Shown: positions 24,002-39,300, numbered from the stretch's first letter. The stretch is DNA of 64,000 bases from Hetaerina americana (GCA_022747635.1 JAKTNV010000417.1:62001-126000), one strand, 5' to 3'. Translations and numbers: made by a program. The notes: generated from the sequence alone by a model not told the origin.

Positions 24002-26782
24002 TTCACCTAGAACCCAAAGGGGGGGTATTGGCACTTTTCATGGAAAAATGTGAAAATAAAAGTTCTAAAAATGAAATAAATGCCTTCTATACACCTCAAA
24101 CATTCACTCTATAATGGAAGATTGTTGTTTTTGGCAATATTTTTGAAAATTTGGGCTCTTTTACTAACATTAACACTTGCGCTGAGGCATCTTTTATGCT
24201 CATTTCTTGTCTTTAATGATTTATTCTGGGTTTTATTTTGTTTATTTGATGAAAATGAAGAACAATACACACCATGGAAACATTTTTGTTTGATTCGTGT
24301 CGAGTGAGATTTTCACCTAGAACCCAAAGGGGGGGTATTGGAACTTTCCATGGAAAAATGTGAAAAATTAAAATTTCTAAAAATGAAATAAATGCCTTCT
24401 ATACACCTCAAACATTCACTCTATAATGGAAGATTGTTGTTTTTCGCAATATTTTTGAAAATTTGGGTTCTTTTACTAACATTAACACTTGCGCTGAGGC
24501 ATCTTTTATGCTCATTTCTTGTCTTTAATGATTTATTCTGGGTTTTATTTTGTTTATTTGATGAAAATGAACAACAATACAAACCATGGAAACATTTTTG
24601 TTTGATTCGTGTCAAGTGAGATTTTCACCTAGGACCCAAAGGGGGGGTATTGGCACTTTTCATGGAAAAATGTGAAAAATTAAAATTTCTAAAAATGAAA
24701 TAAATGCCTTCTATACACCTCAAACATTTACTCTAAAACAGAAGGTTGTTGTTTTTCGCAATATTTTTGGAAATTTGGGCTCTTTTACTAACATTAACAC
24801 TTGCGCTGAGGCATCTTTTATGCTCATTTCTTGTCTTTAATGATTTATTCTGGGTTTTATTTTGTTTATTTGATGAAAATGAACAACAATACACACCATG
24901 GAAACATTTTTGTTTGATTCGTGTCGAGTGAGATTTTCACCTAGAACCCAAAGGGGGGGTATTGGAACTTTCCATGGAAAAATGTGAAAAATTAAAATTT
25001 CTAAAAATGAAATAAATGCCTTCTATACACCTCAAACATTCACTCTTTAATGGAAGATTGTTGTTTTTCGCAATATTTTTGGAAATTTGGGCTCTTTTAC
25101 TAACATTAACACTTGCGCTGAGGCATCTTTTATGCTCATTTCTTGTCTTTAATGATTTATTCTGGGTTTTATTTTGTTTATTTGATGAAAATGAACAACA
25201 ATACAAACCATGGAAACATTTTTGTTTGATTCGTGTCAAGTGAGATTTTCACCTAGGACCCAAAGGGGGGGTATTGGCACTTTTCATGGAAAAATGTGAA
25301 AAATTAAAATTTCTAAAATTGAAATAAATGCCTTCTAAACACCTCAAACATTTACTCTAAAACAGAAGGTTGTTGTTTTTCGCAATATTTTTGGAAATTT
25401 GGGCTCTTTTACTAACATTAACACTTGCGCTGAGGCATCTTTTATGCTCATTTCTTGTCTTTAATGATTTATTCTGGGGTTTATTTTGTTTATTTGATGA
25501 AAATGAACAACAATACACACCATGGAAACATTTTTGTTTGATTCGTGTCGAGTGAGATTTTCACCTAGAACCCAAAGGGGGGGGTATTGGCACTTTTCAT
25601 GGAAAATGTAAAATATTAAAATTTCTAAAAATGAAATAAATGCCTTCTATACACCTCAAACATTCACTCTATAATGGAAGATTGTTGATTTTCGCAATAT
25701 TTTTGGAAATTTGGGCTCTTTTACTAACATTAACACTTGCGCTGAGGCATCTTTTATGCTCATTTCTTGTCTTTAATGATTTATTCTGGGTTTTATTTTG
25801 TTTATTTGATGAAAATGAACAACAATACACACCATGGAAACATTTTTGTTTGATTCGTGTCGAGTGAGATTTTCACCTAGAACCCAAAGGGGGGGTATTG
25901 GCACTTTTCATGGAAAAATGTGAAAATTAAAATTTCTAAAAATGAAATAAATGCCTTCTATACACCTCAAACATTCACTCTATAATGGAAGATTGTTGTT
26001 TTTGGCAATATTTTTGGAAGTTTGGGCTCTTTTACTAACATTAACACTTGCGCTGAGGCATCTTTTATGCTCATTTCTTGTCTTTAATGATTAATTCTGG
26101 GTTTTATTTTGTTTATTTGATGAAAATGAACAACAATACACACCATTGAAACATTTTTTTTTGATTCGTGTCGAGTGAGATTTTCACCTAGAACCCAAAG
26201 GGGGGGTTTTGGAACTTTCCATGGAAAAATGTGAAAAATTAAAATTTCTAAAAATGAAATAAATGCCTTCTATACACCTCAAACATTCACTCTATAATGG
26301 AAGATTGTTGTTTTTCGCAATATTTTTGGAAATTTGGGCTCTTTTACTAACATCAACACTTGCGCTGAGGCATCTTTTATGCTCATTTCTTGTCTTTAAT
26401 GATTTATTCTGGGTTTTATTTTGTTTATTTGATGAAAATGAACAACAATACAAACCATGGAAACATTTTTGTTTGATTCGTGTCAAGTGAGATTTTCACC
26501 TAGGACCCAAAGGGGGGGTATTGGCACTTTTCATGGAAAAATGTGAAAAATTAAAATTTCTAAAAATGAAATAAATGCCTTCTATACACCTCAAACATGT
26601 ACTCTAAAACAGAAGGTTGTTATTTTTCGCAATATTTTTGGAAATTTGGGCTCTTTTGCTAACATTAACACTTGCGCTGAGGCATCTTTTATGCTCATTT
26701 CTTGTCTTTAATGATTTATTCTGGGTTTTATTTTGTTTATTTGATGAAAATGAACAACAATACACACCATGGAAACATTTTT

Positions 26783-26852
26783 GTTTTATTTGTTTCCAGT
26801 GAGATATTAACCTCGAACCCTAAGGGGGGGGGGATAGGCAATTTTCATGGAA
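26783..26852 (+). repeat. Divergent monomer junction with ten-base G-run
   Basis: The normally well-conserved end and start of the unit read tttatttgtttccagtgag, atattaacctcgaaccctaa, ten G (26824-26833), then ataggcaattttcatgg. Several changes cluster within about 60 bp, whereas the surrounding units are ordinary. The duplicate lies at about 38615-38684. A milder form (tttatttgtttcgagtgag, then aacctcgaacccaaag) occurs at about 28341, 29584, 40173, 41418, 42977 and 51380. Confidence 0.8.
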
Positions 26853-28068
26853 AAATGTGAAAATTAAAATTTCTAAAAATGAAATAAATGCCTTCTATAC
26901 ACCTCAAACATTCACTCTATAATGGAAGATTGTTGTTTTTTGCAATATTTTTCGAAATTTGGGCTCTTTTACTAACATTAACACTTGCGCTGAGGCATCT
27001 CTTATGCTCATTTCTTGTCTTTAATGATTTCTTCTGGGTTTTATTTTGTTTATTTGATGAAAATGAACAACAATACGCACCATGGAAACATTTTTGTTTG
27101 ATTCGTGTCGAGTGAGATTTTCACCTAGAACCCAAAGGGGGGGTATTGGAACTTTCCATGGAAAAATGTGAAAAATTAAAATTTCTAAAAATGAAATAAA
27201 TGCCTTCTATACACCTCAAACATTCACTCTATAATGGAAGATTGTTGTTTTTCGCAATATTTTTGGAAATTTGGGCTCTTTTACTAACATTAACACTTGC
27301 GCTGAGGCATCTTTTATGCTCATTTCTTGTCTTTAATGATTTATTCTGGGTTTTATTTTGTTTATTTGATGAAAATGAACAACAATACAAACCATGGAAA
27401 CATTTTTGTTTGATTCGTGTCAAGTGAGATTTTCACCTAGGACCCAAAGGGGGGGTATTGGCACTTTTAATGGAAAAATGTGAAAAATTAAAATTTCTAA
27501 AAATGAAATAAATGCCTTCTATACACCTCAAACATTTACTCTAAAACAGAAGGTTGTTGTTTTTCGCAATATTTTTGGAAATTTGGGCTCTTTTACTAAC
27601 ATTAACACTTGCGCTGAGGCATCTTTTATGCTCATTTCTTGTCTTTAATGATTTATTCTGGGTTTTATTTTGTTTATTTGATGAAAATGAACAACAATAC
27701 AAACCATGGAAACATTTTTGTTTGATTCGTGTCAAGTGAGATTTTCACCTAGGACCCAAAGGGGGGTATTGGAACTTTCCATGGAAAAATGTGAAAAATT
27801 AAAATTTCTAAAAATGAAATAAATGCCTTCTATACACCTCAAACATTTACTCTAAAACAGAAGGTTGTTATTTTTCGCAATTTTTTTGGAAATTTGGGCT
27901 CTTTTGCTAACATTAACACTTGCGCTGAGGCATCTTTTATGCTCATTTCTTGTCTTTAATGATTTATTCTGGGTTTTATTTTGTTTATTTCATGAAAATG
28001 AACAACATTACACACCATGGAAACATTTTTGTTTGATTCGTGTCGAGTGAGATTTTCACCTAGAACCC

Positions 28069-28086
28069 AAAGGGTTTTGGCCCTTT
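28069..28086 (+). repeat. Hairpin of H monomer, copy 3
   Basis: The same inverted repeat, here followed by ccttttcatgg rather than cctttttatgg. The following unit ends in tttatttgtttcgag and leads into the cctcgaaccc variant. Confidence 0.85.
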
Positions 28087-29312
28087 TCATGGAAAAATGT
28101 GAAAAATTAAAATTTCTAAAAATGAAATAAATACCTTCTATACACCTCAAACATTCACTCTATTATGGAAGATTGTTGTTTTTCGCAATATTTTTGGAAA
28201 TTTGGGCTCTTTTACTAACATTAACACTTGCGCTGAGGCATCTTTTATGCTCATTTCTTGTCTTTAATGATTTATTCTGGGTTTTATTTTGTTTATTTGA
28301 TGAAAATGAACAACAATACACACCATGGAAACATTTTTGTTTTATTTGTTTCGAGTGAGATATTAACCTCGAACCCAAAGGGGGGGGGTATTGGCACTTT
28401 TCATGGAAAAATGTGAAAATTAAAATTTCTAAAAATGAAATAAATGCCTTCTATACACCTCAAACATTCACTCTATAATGGAAGATTGCTGTTTTTCGCA
28501 ATATTTTTGGAAATTTGGGCTCTTTTACTAACATTAACACTTGCGCTGAGGCATCTTTTATGCTCATTTCTTGTCTTTAATGATTTATTCTGGGTTTTAT
28601 TTTGTTTATTTGATGAAAATGAACAACAATACACACCATGGAAACATTTTTGTTTGAGACGTGTCGAGTGAGATTTTCACCTAGAACCCAAAGGGGGGGT
28701 ATTGGAACTTTCCATGGAAAAATGTGAAAAATTAAAATTTCTATAAATGAAATAAATGCCTTCTATACACCTCAAACATTCACTCTATAATGGAAGATTG
28801 TTGTTTTTTGCAATATTTTTGGAAATTTGGGCTCTTTTACTAACATTAACACTTGCGCTGAGGCATCTCTTATGCTCATTTCTTGTCTTTCAGGATTAAT
28901 TCTGGGTTTTATTTTGTTTATTTGATGAAAATGAACAACAATACACACCATGGAAACATTTTTGTTTGATTCGTGTCAAGTGAGATTTTCACCTAGGACC
29001 CAAAGGGGGGTATTGGAACTTTCCATGGAAAAATGTGAAAAATTAAAATTTCTAAAAATGAAATAAATGCCTTCTATACACCTCAAACATTTACTCTAAA
29101 ACAGAAGGTTGTTATTTTTCGCAATTTTTTTGGAAATTTGGGCTCTTTTGCTAACATTAACACTTGCGCTGAGGCATCTTTTATGCTCATTTCTTGTCTT
29201 TAATGATTTATTCTGGGTTTTATTTTGTTTATTTCATGAAAATGAACAACATTACACACCATGGAAACATTTTTGTTTGATTCGTGTCGAGTGAGATTTT
29301 CACCTAGAACCC

Positions 29313-29330
29313 AAAGGGTTTTGGCCCTTT
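29313..29330 (+). repeat. Hairpin of H monomer, copy 4
   Basis: Lies 1244 bp (four units) after the copy at 28069. About two monomers match at this offset, so this is a short local duplication at the end of the 11.83-kb block. Confidence 0.85.
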
Positions 29331-32115
29331 TCATGGAAAAATGTGAAAAATTAAAATTTCTAAAAATGAAATAAATACCTTCTATACACCTCAAACATTC
29401 ACTCTATTATGGAAGATTGTTGTTTTTCGCAATATTTTTGGAAATTTGGGCTCTTTTACTAACATTAACACTTGCGCTGAGGCATCTTTTATGCTCATTT
29501 CTTGTCTTTAATGATTTATTCTGGGTTTTATTTTGTTTATTTGATGAAAATGAACAACAATACACACCATGGAAACATTTTTGTTTTATTTGTTTCGAGT
29601 GAGATATTAACCTCGAACCCAAAGGGGGGGGGTATTGGCACTTTTCATGGAAAAATGTGAAAATTAAAATTTCTAAAAATGAAATAAATCCCTTCTATAC
29701 ACCTCAAACATTCACTCTATAATGGAAGATTGTTGTTTTTCGCAATATTTTTGGAAATGTGGGCTCTTTTACTAACATTAACACTTGCGCTGAGGCATCT
29801 TTTATGCTCATTTCTTGTCTTTAATGATTTATTCTGGGGTTTATTTTGTTTATTTGATGAAAATGAACAACAATACACACCATGGAAACATTTTTGTTTG
29901 ATTCGTGTCGAGTGAGATTTTCACCTAGAACCCAAAGGGGGGGTATTGGAACTTTCCATGGAAAAATGTGAAAAATTAAAATTTCTAAAAATGAAATAAA
30001 TGCCTTCTATACACCTCAAACATTCACTCTATAATGGAAGATTGTTGATTTTCGCAATATTTTTGGAAATTTGGGCTCTTTTACTAACATTAACACTTGC
30101 GCTGAGGCATCTTTTATGCTCATTTCTTGTCTTTAAGGATTTTTTCTGGGTTTTATTTTGTTTATTTGATGAAAATGAACAACAATACACACCATGGAAA
30201 CATTTTTGTTTGATTCGTGTCGAGTGAGATTTTCACCTAGAACCCAAGGGGGGGTATTGGAACTTTCCATGGAAAAATGTGAAAAATTAAAATTTCTAAA
30301 AATGAAATAAATGCCTTCTATACACCTCAAACATTCACTCTATAATGGAAGATTCTTGTTTTTCGCAATATTTTTGGAAATTTGGGCTCTTTTACTAACA
30401 TTAACACTTGAGCTGAGGCATCTTTTATGCTCATTTCTTGTCTTTAATGATTTATTCTGGGTTATATTTTGTTTATTTGATGAAAATGAACAACAATACA
30501 AACCATGGAAACATTTTTGTTTGATTCGTGTCAAGTGAGATTTTCACCTGGGACCCAAAGGGGGGGTATTGGCACTTTTCATGGAAAAATGTGAAAAATT
30601 AAAATTTCTAAAAATGAAATAAATGCCTTCTAAACACCTCAAACATTTACTCTAAAACAGAAGGTTGTTGTTTTTCGCAATATTTTTGGAAATTTGGGCT
30701 CTTTTACTAACATTAACACTTGCGCTGAGGCATCTTTTATGCTCATTTCTTGTCTTTAATGATTTATTCTGGGGTTTATTTTGTTTATTTGATGAAAATG
30801 AACAACAATACACACCATGGAAACATTTTTGTTTGATTCGTGTCGAGTGAGATTTTCACCCAGAACCCAAAGGGGGGGTATTGGAACTTTCCATGGAAAA
30901 ATGTGAAAAATTAAAATTTCTAAAAATGAAATAAATGCCTTCTATACACCTCAAACATTCACTCTATAATGGAAGATTGTTGATTTTCGCAATATTTTTG
31001 GAAATTTGGGCTCTTTTACTAACATTAACACTTGCGCTGAGGCATCTTTTATGCTCATTTCTTGTCTTTAAGGATTTATTCTGGGTTTTATTTTGTTTAT
31101 TTGATGAAAATGAAAAACAATACACACCATGGAAACATTTTTGTTTGATTCGTGTCGAGTGAGATTTTCACCTAGAACCCAAAGGGGGGGTATTGGCACT
31201 TTTCATGGAAAAATGTGAAAATTAAAATTTCTAAAAATGAAATAAATGCCTTCTATACACCTTAAACATTCACTCTAAAATGGAAGATTGTTGTTTTTGG
31301 CAATATTTTTGGAAGTTTGGGCTCTTTTACTAACATTAACACTTGCGCTGAGGCATCTTTTATGCTCATTTCTTGTCTTTAGTGATTAATTCTGGGTTTT
31401 ATTTTGTTTATTTGATGAAAATGAACAACAATACACACCATTGAAACTTTTTTGTTTGATTCGTGTCGAGTGAGATTTTCACCTAGAACCCAAAGGGGGG
31501 GTATTGGAACTTTCCATGGAAAAATGTGAAAAATTAAAATTTCTAAAAATGAAATAAATGCCTTCTATACACCTCAAACATTCACTCTATAATGGAAGAT
31601 TGTTGTTTTTCGCAATATTTTTGGAAATTTGGGCTCTTTTACTAACATTAACACTTGCGCTGAGGCATCTTTTATGCTCATTTCTTGTCTTTAATGATTT
31701 ATTCTGGGTTTTATTTTGTTTATTTGATGAAAATGAACAACAATACAAACCATGGAAACATTTTTGTTTGATTCGTGTCAAGTGAGATTTTCACCTAGGA
31801 CCCAAAGGGGGGGTATTGGCACTTTTCATGGAAAAATGTGAAAAATTAAAATTTCTAAAAATGAAATAAATGCCTTCTATACACCTCAAACATGTACTCT
31901 AAAACAGAAGGTTGTTATTTTTCGCAATATTTTTGGAAATTTGGGCTCTTTTGCTAACATTAACACTTGCGCTGAGGCATCTTTTATGCTCATTTCTTGT
32001 CTTTAATGATTTATTCTGGGTTTTATTTTGTTTATTTCATGGAAATGAACAACATTACACACCATGGAAACATTTTTGTTTGATTCGTGTCGAGTGAGAT
32101 TTTCACCTAGAACCC

Positions 32116-32133
32116 AAAGGGTTTTGGCCCTTT
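32116..32133 (+). repeat. Hairpin of H monomer, copy 5
   Basis: Duplicate of the hairpin at 20286 through the 11.83-kb block (offset 11830), keeping the cctttttatgg context. Confidence 0.85.
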
Positions 32134-33034
32134 TTATGGAAAAATGTGAAAAATTAAAATTTCTAAAAATGAAATAAATACCTTCTATACACCTCAAACA
32201 TTCACTCTATTATGGAAGATTGTTGTTTTTCGCAATATTTTTGGAAATTTGGGCTCTTTTACTAACATTAACACTTGCGCTGAGGCATCTTTTATGCTCA
32301 TTTCTTGTCTTTAATGATTTATTCTGGGTTTTATTTTGTTTATTTGATGAAAATGAAAAACAATACACACCATGGAAACCATTTTGTTTGATTCGTGTCG
32401 AGTGAGATTTTCACCTAGAACCCAAAGGGGGGGGGTATTGGCACTTTTCATGGAAAAATGTGAAAATTAAAATTTCTAAAAATGAAATAAATCCCTTCTA
32501 TACACCTCAAACATTCACTCTATAATGGAAGATTGTTGTTTTTCGCAATATTTTTGGAAATGTGGGCTCTTTTACTAACATTAACACTTGCGCTGAGGCA
32601 TCTTTTATGCTCATTTCTTGTCTTTAATGATTTATTCTGGGTTTTATTTTGTTTATTTGATGAAAATGAACAACAATACACACCATGGAAACATTTTTGT
32701 TTGATTTGCGTCGAGTGAGATTTTCACCTAGAACCCAAAGGGGGGGGTATTGGCACTTTTCATGGAAAATGTGAAAAATTAAAATTTCTAAAAATGAAAT
32801 AAATGCCTTCTATACACCTCAAACATTCACTCTATAATGGAAGATTGTTGATTTTCGCAATATTTTTGGAAATTTGGGCTCTTTTACTAACATTAACACT
32901 TGCGCTGAGGCATCTTTTATGCTCATTTCTTGTCTTTAATGATTTATTCTGGGTTTTATTTTGTTTATTTGATGAAAATGAACAACAATGCACACCATGG
33001 AAAAATTTTTGTTTGATTTGTGTCGAGTGAGAAT

Positions 33035-33335
33035 TTCACCTAGAACCCAAAGGCACTTTTCATAGAAAAATGAGAAAAATTAAAATTTCTAAAAATGAAA
33101 TAAATGCCTACTATACTCCTCATACATTCACTTTTTAATGGAAGATTGTTGTTTTTCGCAATATTTTTGGAAATTTGGGCTCTTTTACTAACATTAACAC
33201 TTGCGCTGAGGCATCTTTTATGCTCATTTCTTGTCTTTAATGATTTATTCTGGGTTTTATTTTGTTTATTTGATGAAAATGAAAAACAATACACACCATG
33301 GAAACCATTTTGTTTGATTCGTGTCGAGTGAGATT
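33035..33335 (+). repeat. Short monomer lacking the G-run, duplicate (301 bp)
   Basis: Partner of 21205-21504 in the second 11.83-kb copy. It differs by gcctactat versus gccttctat (33110/21280) and by the 1-bp length difference near its end. Confidence 0.85.
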
Positions 33336-36300
33336 TTCACCTGGAACCCAAAGGGGGGGTATTGGCACTTTTCATGAAAAAATGTGAAAATAAAAATTTC
33401 TAAAAATGAAATAAATGCCTTCTATACACCTCAAACATTCACTCTATAATGGAAGATTGTTGATTTTCGCAATATTTTTGGAAATTTGGGCTCTTTTACT
33501 AACATTAACACTTGCGCTGAGGCATCTTTTATGCTCATTTCTTGTCTTTAATGATTTATTCAGGTTTTATTTTGTTTATTTGATGAAAATGAATAACAAT
33601 ACACACCATGGAAACATTTTTGTTTGATTCGCGTCGAGTGAGATTTTCACCTAGAACCCAAAGGGGGGGGTATTGGCACTTTTCATGGAAAAATGTGAAA
33701 AATTAAAATTTCTAAAACTAAATAAATGCCTTCTATACACCTCAAACATTCACTCTATAATGGAAGATTGTTGTTTTTCTCAATATTTTTGGAAATTTGG
33801 GCTCTTTTACTAACATTAACACTTGCGCTGAGGCATCTTTTATGCTCATTTCTTGTCTTTAATGATTTATTCTGGGTTTTATTTTGTTTATTTGATGTAA
33901 ATGAACAAAAATACACACCATGGAAACATTTTTATTTGATTCGTGTCGAGTGAGATTTTCACCTAGAACCCAAAGGGGGGGGTATTGGCACTTTTCATGG
34001 AAAATGTGAAAAATTAAAATTTCTAAAAATGAAATAAATGCCTTCTATACAACACCTCAAACATTCACTCTATAAAGGAAGATTGTTGATTTTCGCAATA
34101 TTTTTGGAAATTTGGGCTCTTTTACTAACATTAACACTTGCGCTGAGGCATCTTTTATGCTCATTTCTTGTCTTTAATGATTTATTCTGGGTTTTATTTT
34201 GTTTATTTGATGAAAATGAACAACAATACAAACCATGGAAACATTTTTGTTTGATTCGTGTCAAGTGAGATTTTCACCTAGGACCCAAAGGGGGGGTATT
34301 GGCACTTTCCATGGAAAAATGTGAAAAATTAAAATTTCTAAAAATGAAATAAATGCCTTCTATACACCTCAAACATTTACTCTAAAACAGAAGGTTGTTG
34401 TTTTTCGCAATATTTTTGGAAATTTGGGCTCTTTTACTAACATTAACACTTGCGCTGAGGCATCTTTTATGCTCATTTCTTGTCTTTAATGATTTATTCT
34501 GGGTTTTATTTTGTTTATTTGATGAAAATGAACAACAATACACACCATGGAAACATTTTTGTTTGATTCGTGTCGAGTGAGATTTTCACCTAGAACCCAA
34601 AGGGGGGGTATTGGAACTTTCCATGGAAAAATGTGAAAAATTAAAATTTCTAAAAATGAAATAAATGCCTTCTATACACCTCAAACATTCACTCTATAAT
34701 GGAAGATTGTTGTTTTTCGCAATATTTTTGGAAATTTGGGCTCTTTTACTAACATTAACACTTGCGCTGAGGCATCTTTTATGCTCATTTCTTGTCTTTA
34801 ATGATTTATTCTGGGTTTTATTTTGTTTATTTGATGAAAATGAACAACAATACAAACCATGGAAACATTTTTGTTTGATTCGTGTCAAGTGAGATTTTCA
34901 CCTAGGACCCAAAGGGGGGGTATTGGCACTTTTCATGGAAAAATGTGAAAAATTAAAATTTCTAAAAATGAAATAAATGCCTTCTATACACCTCAAACAT
35001 TTACTCTAAAACAGAAGGTTGTTGTTTTTCGCAATATTTTTGGAAATTTGGGCTCTTTTACTAACATTAACACTTGCGCTGAGGCATCTTTTATGCTCAT
35101 TTCTTGTCTTTAATGATTTATTCTGGGTTTTATTTTGTTTATTTGATGAAAATGAACAACAATACACACCATTGAAACATTTTTGTTTGATCCGTGTCGA
35201 GTGAGATTTTCACCTTGAACCCAAAGGGGGGGTATTGGAACTTTCCATGGAAAAATGTGAAAAATTAAAATTTCTAAAAATGAAATAAATGCCTTCTATA
35301 CACCTCAAACATTCACTCTATAATGGAAGATTGTTGTTTTTCGCAATATTTTTGGAAATTTGGGCTCTTTTACTAACATTAACACTTGCGCTGAGGCATC
35401 TTTTATGCTCATTTCTTGTCTTTAATGATTTATTCTGGGTTTTATTTTGTTTATTTGATGAAAATGAACAACAATACAAACCATGGAAACATTTTTGTTT
35501 GATTCGTGTCAAGTGAGATTTTCACCTAGGACCCAAAGGGGGGGTATTGGCACTTTTCATGGAAAAATGTGAAAAATTAATATTTCTAAAAATGAAATAA
35601 ATGCCTTCTAAACACCTCAAACATTTACTCTAAAACAGAAGGTTGTTGTTTTTCGCAATATTTTTGGAAATTTGGGCTCTTTTACTAACATTAACACTTG
35701 CGCTGAGGCATCTTTTATGCTCATTTCTTGTCTTTAATGATTTATTCTGGGTTTTATTTTGTTTATTTGATGAAAATGAACAACAATACACACCATGGAA
35801 ACATTTTTGTTTGATTCGTGTCGAGTGAGATTTTCACCTAGAACCCAAAGGGGGGGTATTGGCACTTTTCATGGAAAAATGTGAAAATTAAAATTTCTAA
35901 AAATGAAATAAATGCCTTCTATACACCTCAAACATTCACTCTATAATGGAAGATTGTTGTTTTTGGCAATATTTTTGAAAATTTGGGCTCTTTTACTAAC
36001 ATTAACACTTGCGCTGAGGCATCTTTTATGCTCATTTCTTGTCTTTAATGATTTATTCTGGGTTTTATTTTGTTTATTTGATGAAAATGAAGAACAATAC
36101 ACACCATGGAAACATTTTTGTTTGATTCGTGTCGAGTGAGATTTTCACCTAGAACCCAAAGGGGGGGTATTGGAACTTTCCATGGAAAAATGTGAAAAAT
36201 TAAAATTTCTAAAAATGAAATAAATGCCTTCTATACACCTCAAACATTCACTCTATAATGGAAGATTGTTGTTTTTCGCAATATTTTTGAAAATTTGGGT

Positions 36301-39300
36301 TCTTTTACTAACATTAACACTTGCGCTGAGGCATCTTTTATGCTCATTTCTTGTCTTTAATGATTTATTCTGGGTTTTATTTTGTTTATTTGATGAAAAT
36401 GAACAACAATACAAACCATGGAAACATTTTTGTTTGATTCGTGTCAAGTGAGATTTTCACCTAGGACCCAAAGGGGGGGTATTGGCACTTTTCATGGAAA
36501 AATGTGAAAAATTAAAATTTCTAAAAATGAAATAAATGCCTTCTATACACCTCAAACATTTACTCTAAAACAGAAGGTTGTTGTTTTTCGCAATATTTTT
36601 GGAAATTTGGGCTCTTTTACTAACATTAACACTTGCGCTGAGGCATCTTTTATGCTCATTTCTTGTCTTTAATGATTTATTCTGGGTTTTATTTTGTTTA
36701 TTTGATGAAAATGAACAACAATACACACCATGGAAACATTTTTGTTTGATTCGTGTCGAGTGAGATTTTCACCTAGAACCCAAAGGGGGGGTATTGGAAC
36801 TTTCCATGGAAAAATGTGAAAAATTAAAATTTCTAAAAATGAAATAAATGCCTTCTATACACCTCAAACATTCACTCTATAATGGAAGATTGTTGTTTTT
36901 CGCAATATTTTTGGAAATTTGGGCTCTTTTACTAACATTAACACTTGCGCTGAGGCATCTTTTATGCTCATTTCTTGTCTTTAATGATTTATTCTGGGTT
37001 TTATTTTGTTTATTTGATGAAAATGAACAACAATACAAACCATGGAAACATTTTTGTTTGATTCGTGTCAAGTGAGATTTTCACCTAGGACCCAAAGGGG
37101 GGGTATTGGCACTTTTCATGGAAAAATGTGAAAAATTAAAATTTCTAAAATTGAAATAAATGCCTTCTAAACACCTCAAACATTTACTCTAAAACAGAAG
37201 GTTGTTGTTTTTCGCAATATTTTTGGAAATTTGGGCTCTTTTACTAACATTAACACTTGCGCTGAGGCATCTTTTATGCTCATTTCTTGTCTTTAATGAT
37301 TTATTCTGGGGTTTATTTTGTTTATTTGATGAAAATGAACAACAATACACACCATGGAAACATTTTTGTTTGATTCGTGTCGAGTGAGATTTTCACCTAG
37401 AACCCAAAGGGGGGGGTATTGGCACTTTTCATGGAAAATGTAAAATATTAAAATTTCTAAAAATGAAATAAATGCCTTCTATACACCTCAAACATTCACT
37501 CTATAATGGAAGATTGTTGATTTTCGCAATATTTTTGGAAATTTGGGCTCTTTTACTAACATTAACACTTGCGCTGAGGGATCTTTTATGCTCATTTCTT
37601 GTCTTTAATGATTTATTCTGGGTTTTATTTTGTTTATTTGATGAAAATGAACAACAATACACACCATGGAAACATTTTTGTTTGATTCGTGTCGAGTGAG
37701 ATTTTCACCTAGAACCCAAAGGGGGGGTATTGGCACTTTTCATGGAAAAATGTGAAAATTAAAATTTCTAAAAATGAAATAAATGCCTTCTATACACCTC
37801 AAACATTCACTCTATAATGGAAGATTGTTGTTTTTGGCAATATTTTTGGAAGTTTGGGCTCTTTTACTAACATTAACACTTGCGCTGAGGCATCTTTTAT
37901 GCTCATTTCTTGTCTTTAATGATTAATTCTGGGTTTTATTTTGTTTATTTGATGAAAATGAACAACAATACACACCATTGAAACATTTTTTTTTGATTCG
38001 TGTCGAGTGAGATTTTCACCTAGAACCCAAAGGGGGGGTTTTGGAACTTTCCATGGAAAAATGTGAAAAATTAAAATTTCTAAAAATGAAATAAATGCCT
38101 TCTATACACCTCAAACATTCACTCTATAATGGAAGATTGTTGTTTTTCGCAATATTTTTGGAAATTTGGGCTCTTTTACTAACATCAACACTTGCGCTGA
38201 GGCATCTTTTATGCTCATTTCTTGTCTTTAATGATTTATTCTGGGTTTTATTTTGTTTATTTGATGAAAATGAACAACAATACAAACCATGGAAACATTT
38301 TTGTTTGATTCGTGTCAAGTGAGATTTTCACCTAGGACCCAAAGGGGGGGTATTGGCACTTTTCATGGAAAAATGTGAAAAATTAAAATTTCTAAAAATG
38401 AAATAAATGCCTTCTATACACCTCAAACATGTACTCTAAAACAGAAGGTTGTTATTTTTCGCAATATTTTTGGAAATTTGGGCTCTTTTGCTAACATTAA
38501 CACTTGCGCTGAGGCATCTTTTATGCTCATTTCTTGTCTTTAATGATTTATTCTGGGTTTTATTTTGTTTATTTGATGAAAATGAACAACAATACACACC
38601 ATGGAAACATTTTTGTTTTATTTGTTTCCAGTGAGATATTAACCTCGAACCCTAAGGGGGGGGGGATAGGCAATTTTCATGGAAAAATGTGAAAATTAAA
38701 ATTTCTAAAAATGAAATAAATGCCTTCTATACACCTCAAACATTCACTCTATAATGGAAGATTGTTGTTTTTTGCAATATTTTTCGAAATTTGGGCTCTT
38801 TTACTAACATTAACACTTGCGCTGAGGCATCTCTTATGCTCATTTCTTGTCTTTAATGATTTCTTCTGGGTTTTATTTTGTTTATTTGATGAAAATGAAC
38901 AACAATACGCACCATGGAAACATTTTTGTTTGATTCGTGTCGAGTGAGATTTTCACCTAGAACCCAAAGGGGGGGTATTGGAACTTTCCATGGAAAAATG
39001 TGAAAAATTAAAATTTCTAAAAATGAAATAAATGCCTTCTATACACCTCAAACATTCACTCTATAATGGAAGATTGTTGTTTTTCGCAATATTTTTGGAA
39101 ATTTGGGCTCTTTTACTAACATTAACACTTGCGCTGAGGCATCTTTTATGCTCATTTCTTGTCTTTAATGATTTATTCTGGGTTTTATTTTGTTTATTTG
39201 ATGAAAATGAACAACAATACAAACCATGGAAACATTTTTGTTTGATTCGTGTCAAGTGAGATTTTCACCTAGGACCCAAAGGGGGGGTATTGGCACTTTT

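Larger units (their letters stand above)
17803..29632 (+). repeat. 11.83-kb higher-order block, copy 1 (about 38 monomers)
   Basis: This segment is followed immediately by a near-identical copy at 29633-41464. The left break is placed at the end of a G-run: upstream of it the two contexts differ (cctagaaccc here, cctcgaaccc at the start of copy 2), and downstream they match, including the rare aaataaatccc variant at 17860 and 29690. Copies differ at few places; I noted 21280 t/a, 21472-21474 (1-bp length change), 21530 g/a, 24056-24062 (1-bp length change plus a substitution), 25047 t/a, 25748 c/g and 29077 t/c. That is roughly 99.9% identity by eye, not by alignment. Confidence 0.9.

Noticed and set aside
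28700..29000. Transposon insertion or long terminal repeats hidden in the array
   Set aside because: Units without a full open frame were read through. All are ordinary satellite monomers with stops or indels; no target-site duplication, terminal inverted repeat or coding remnant is present.
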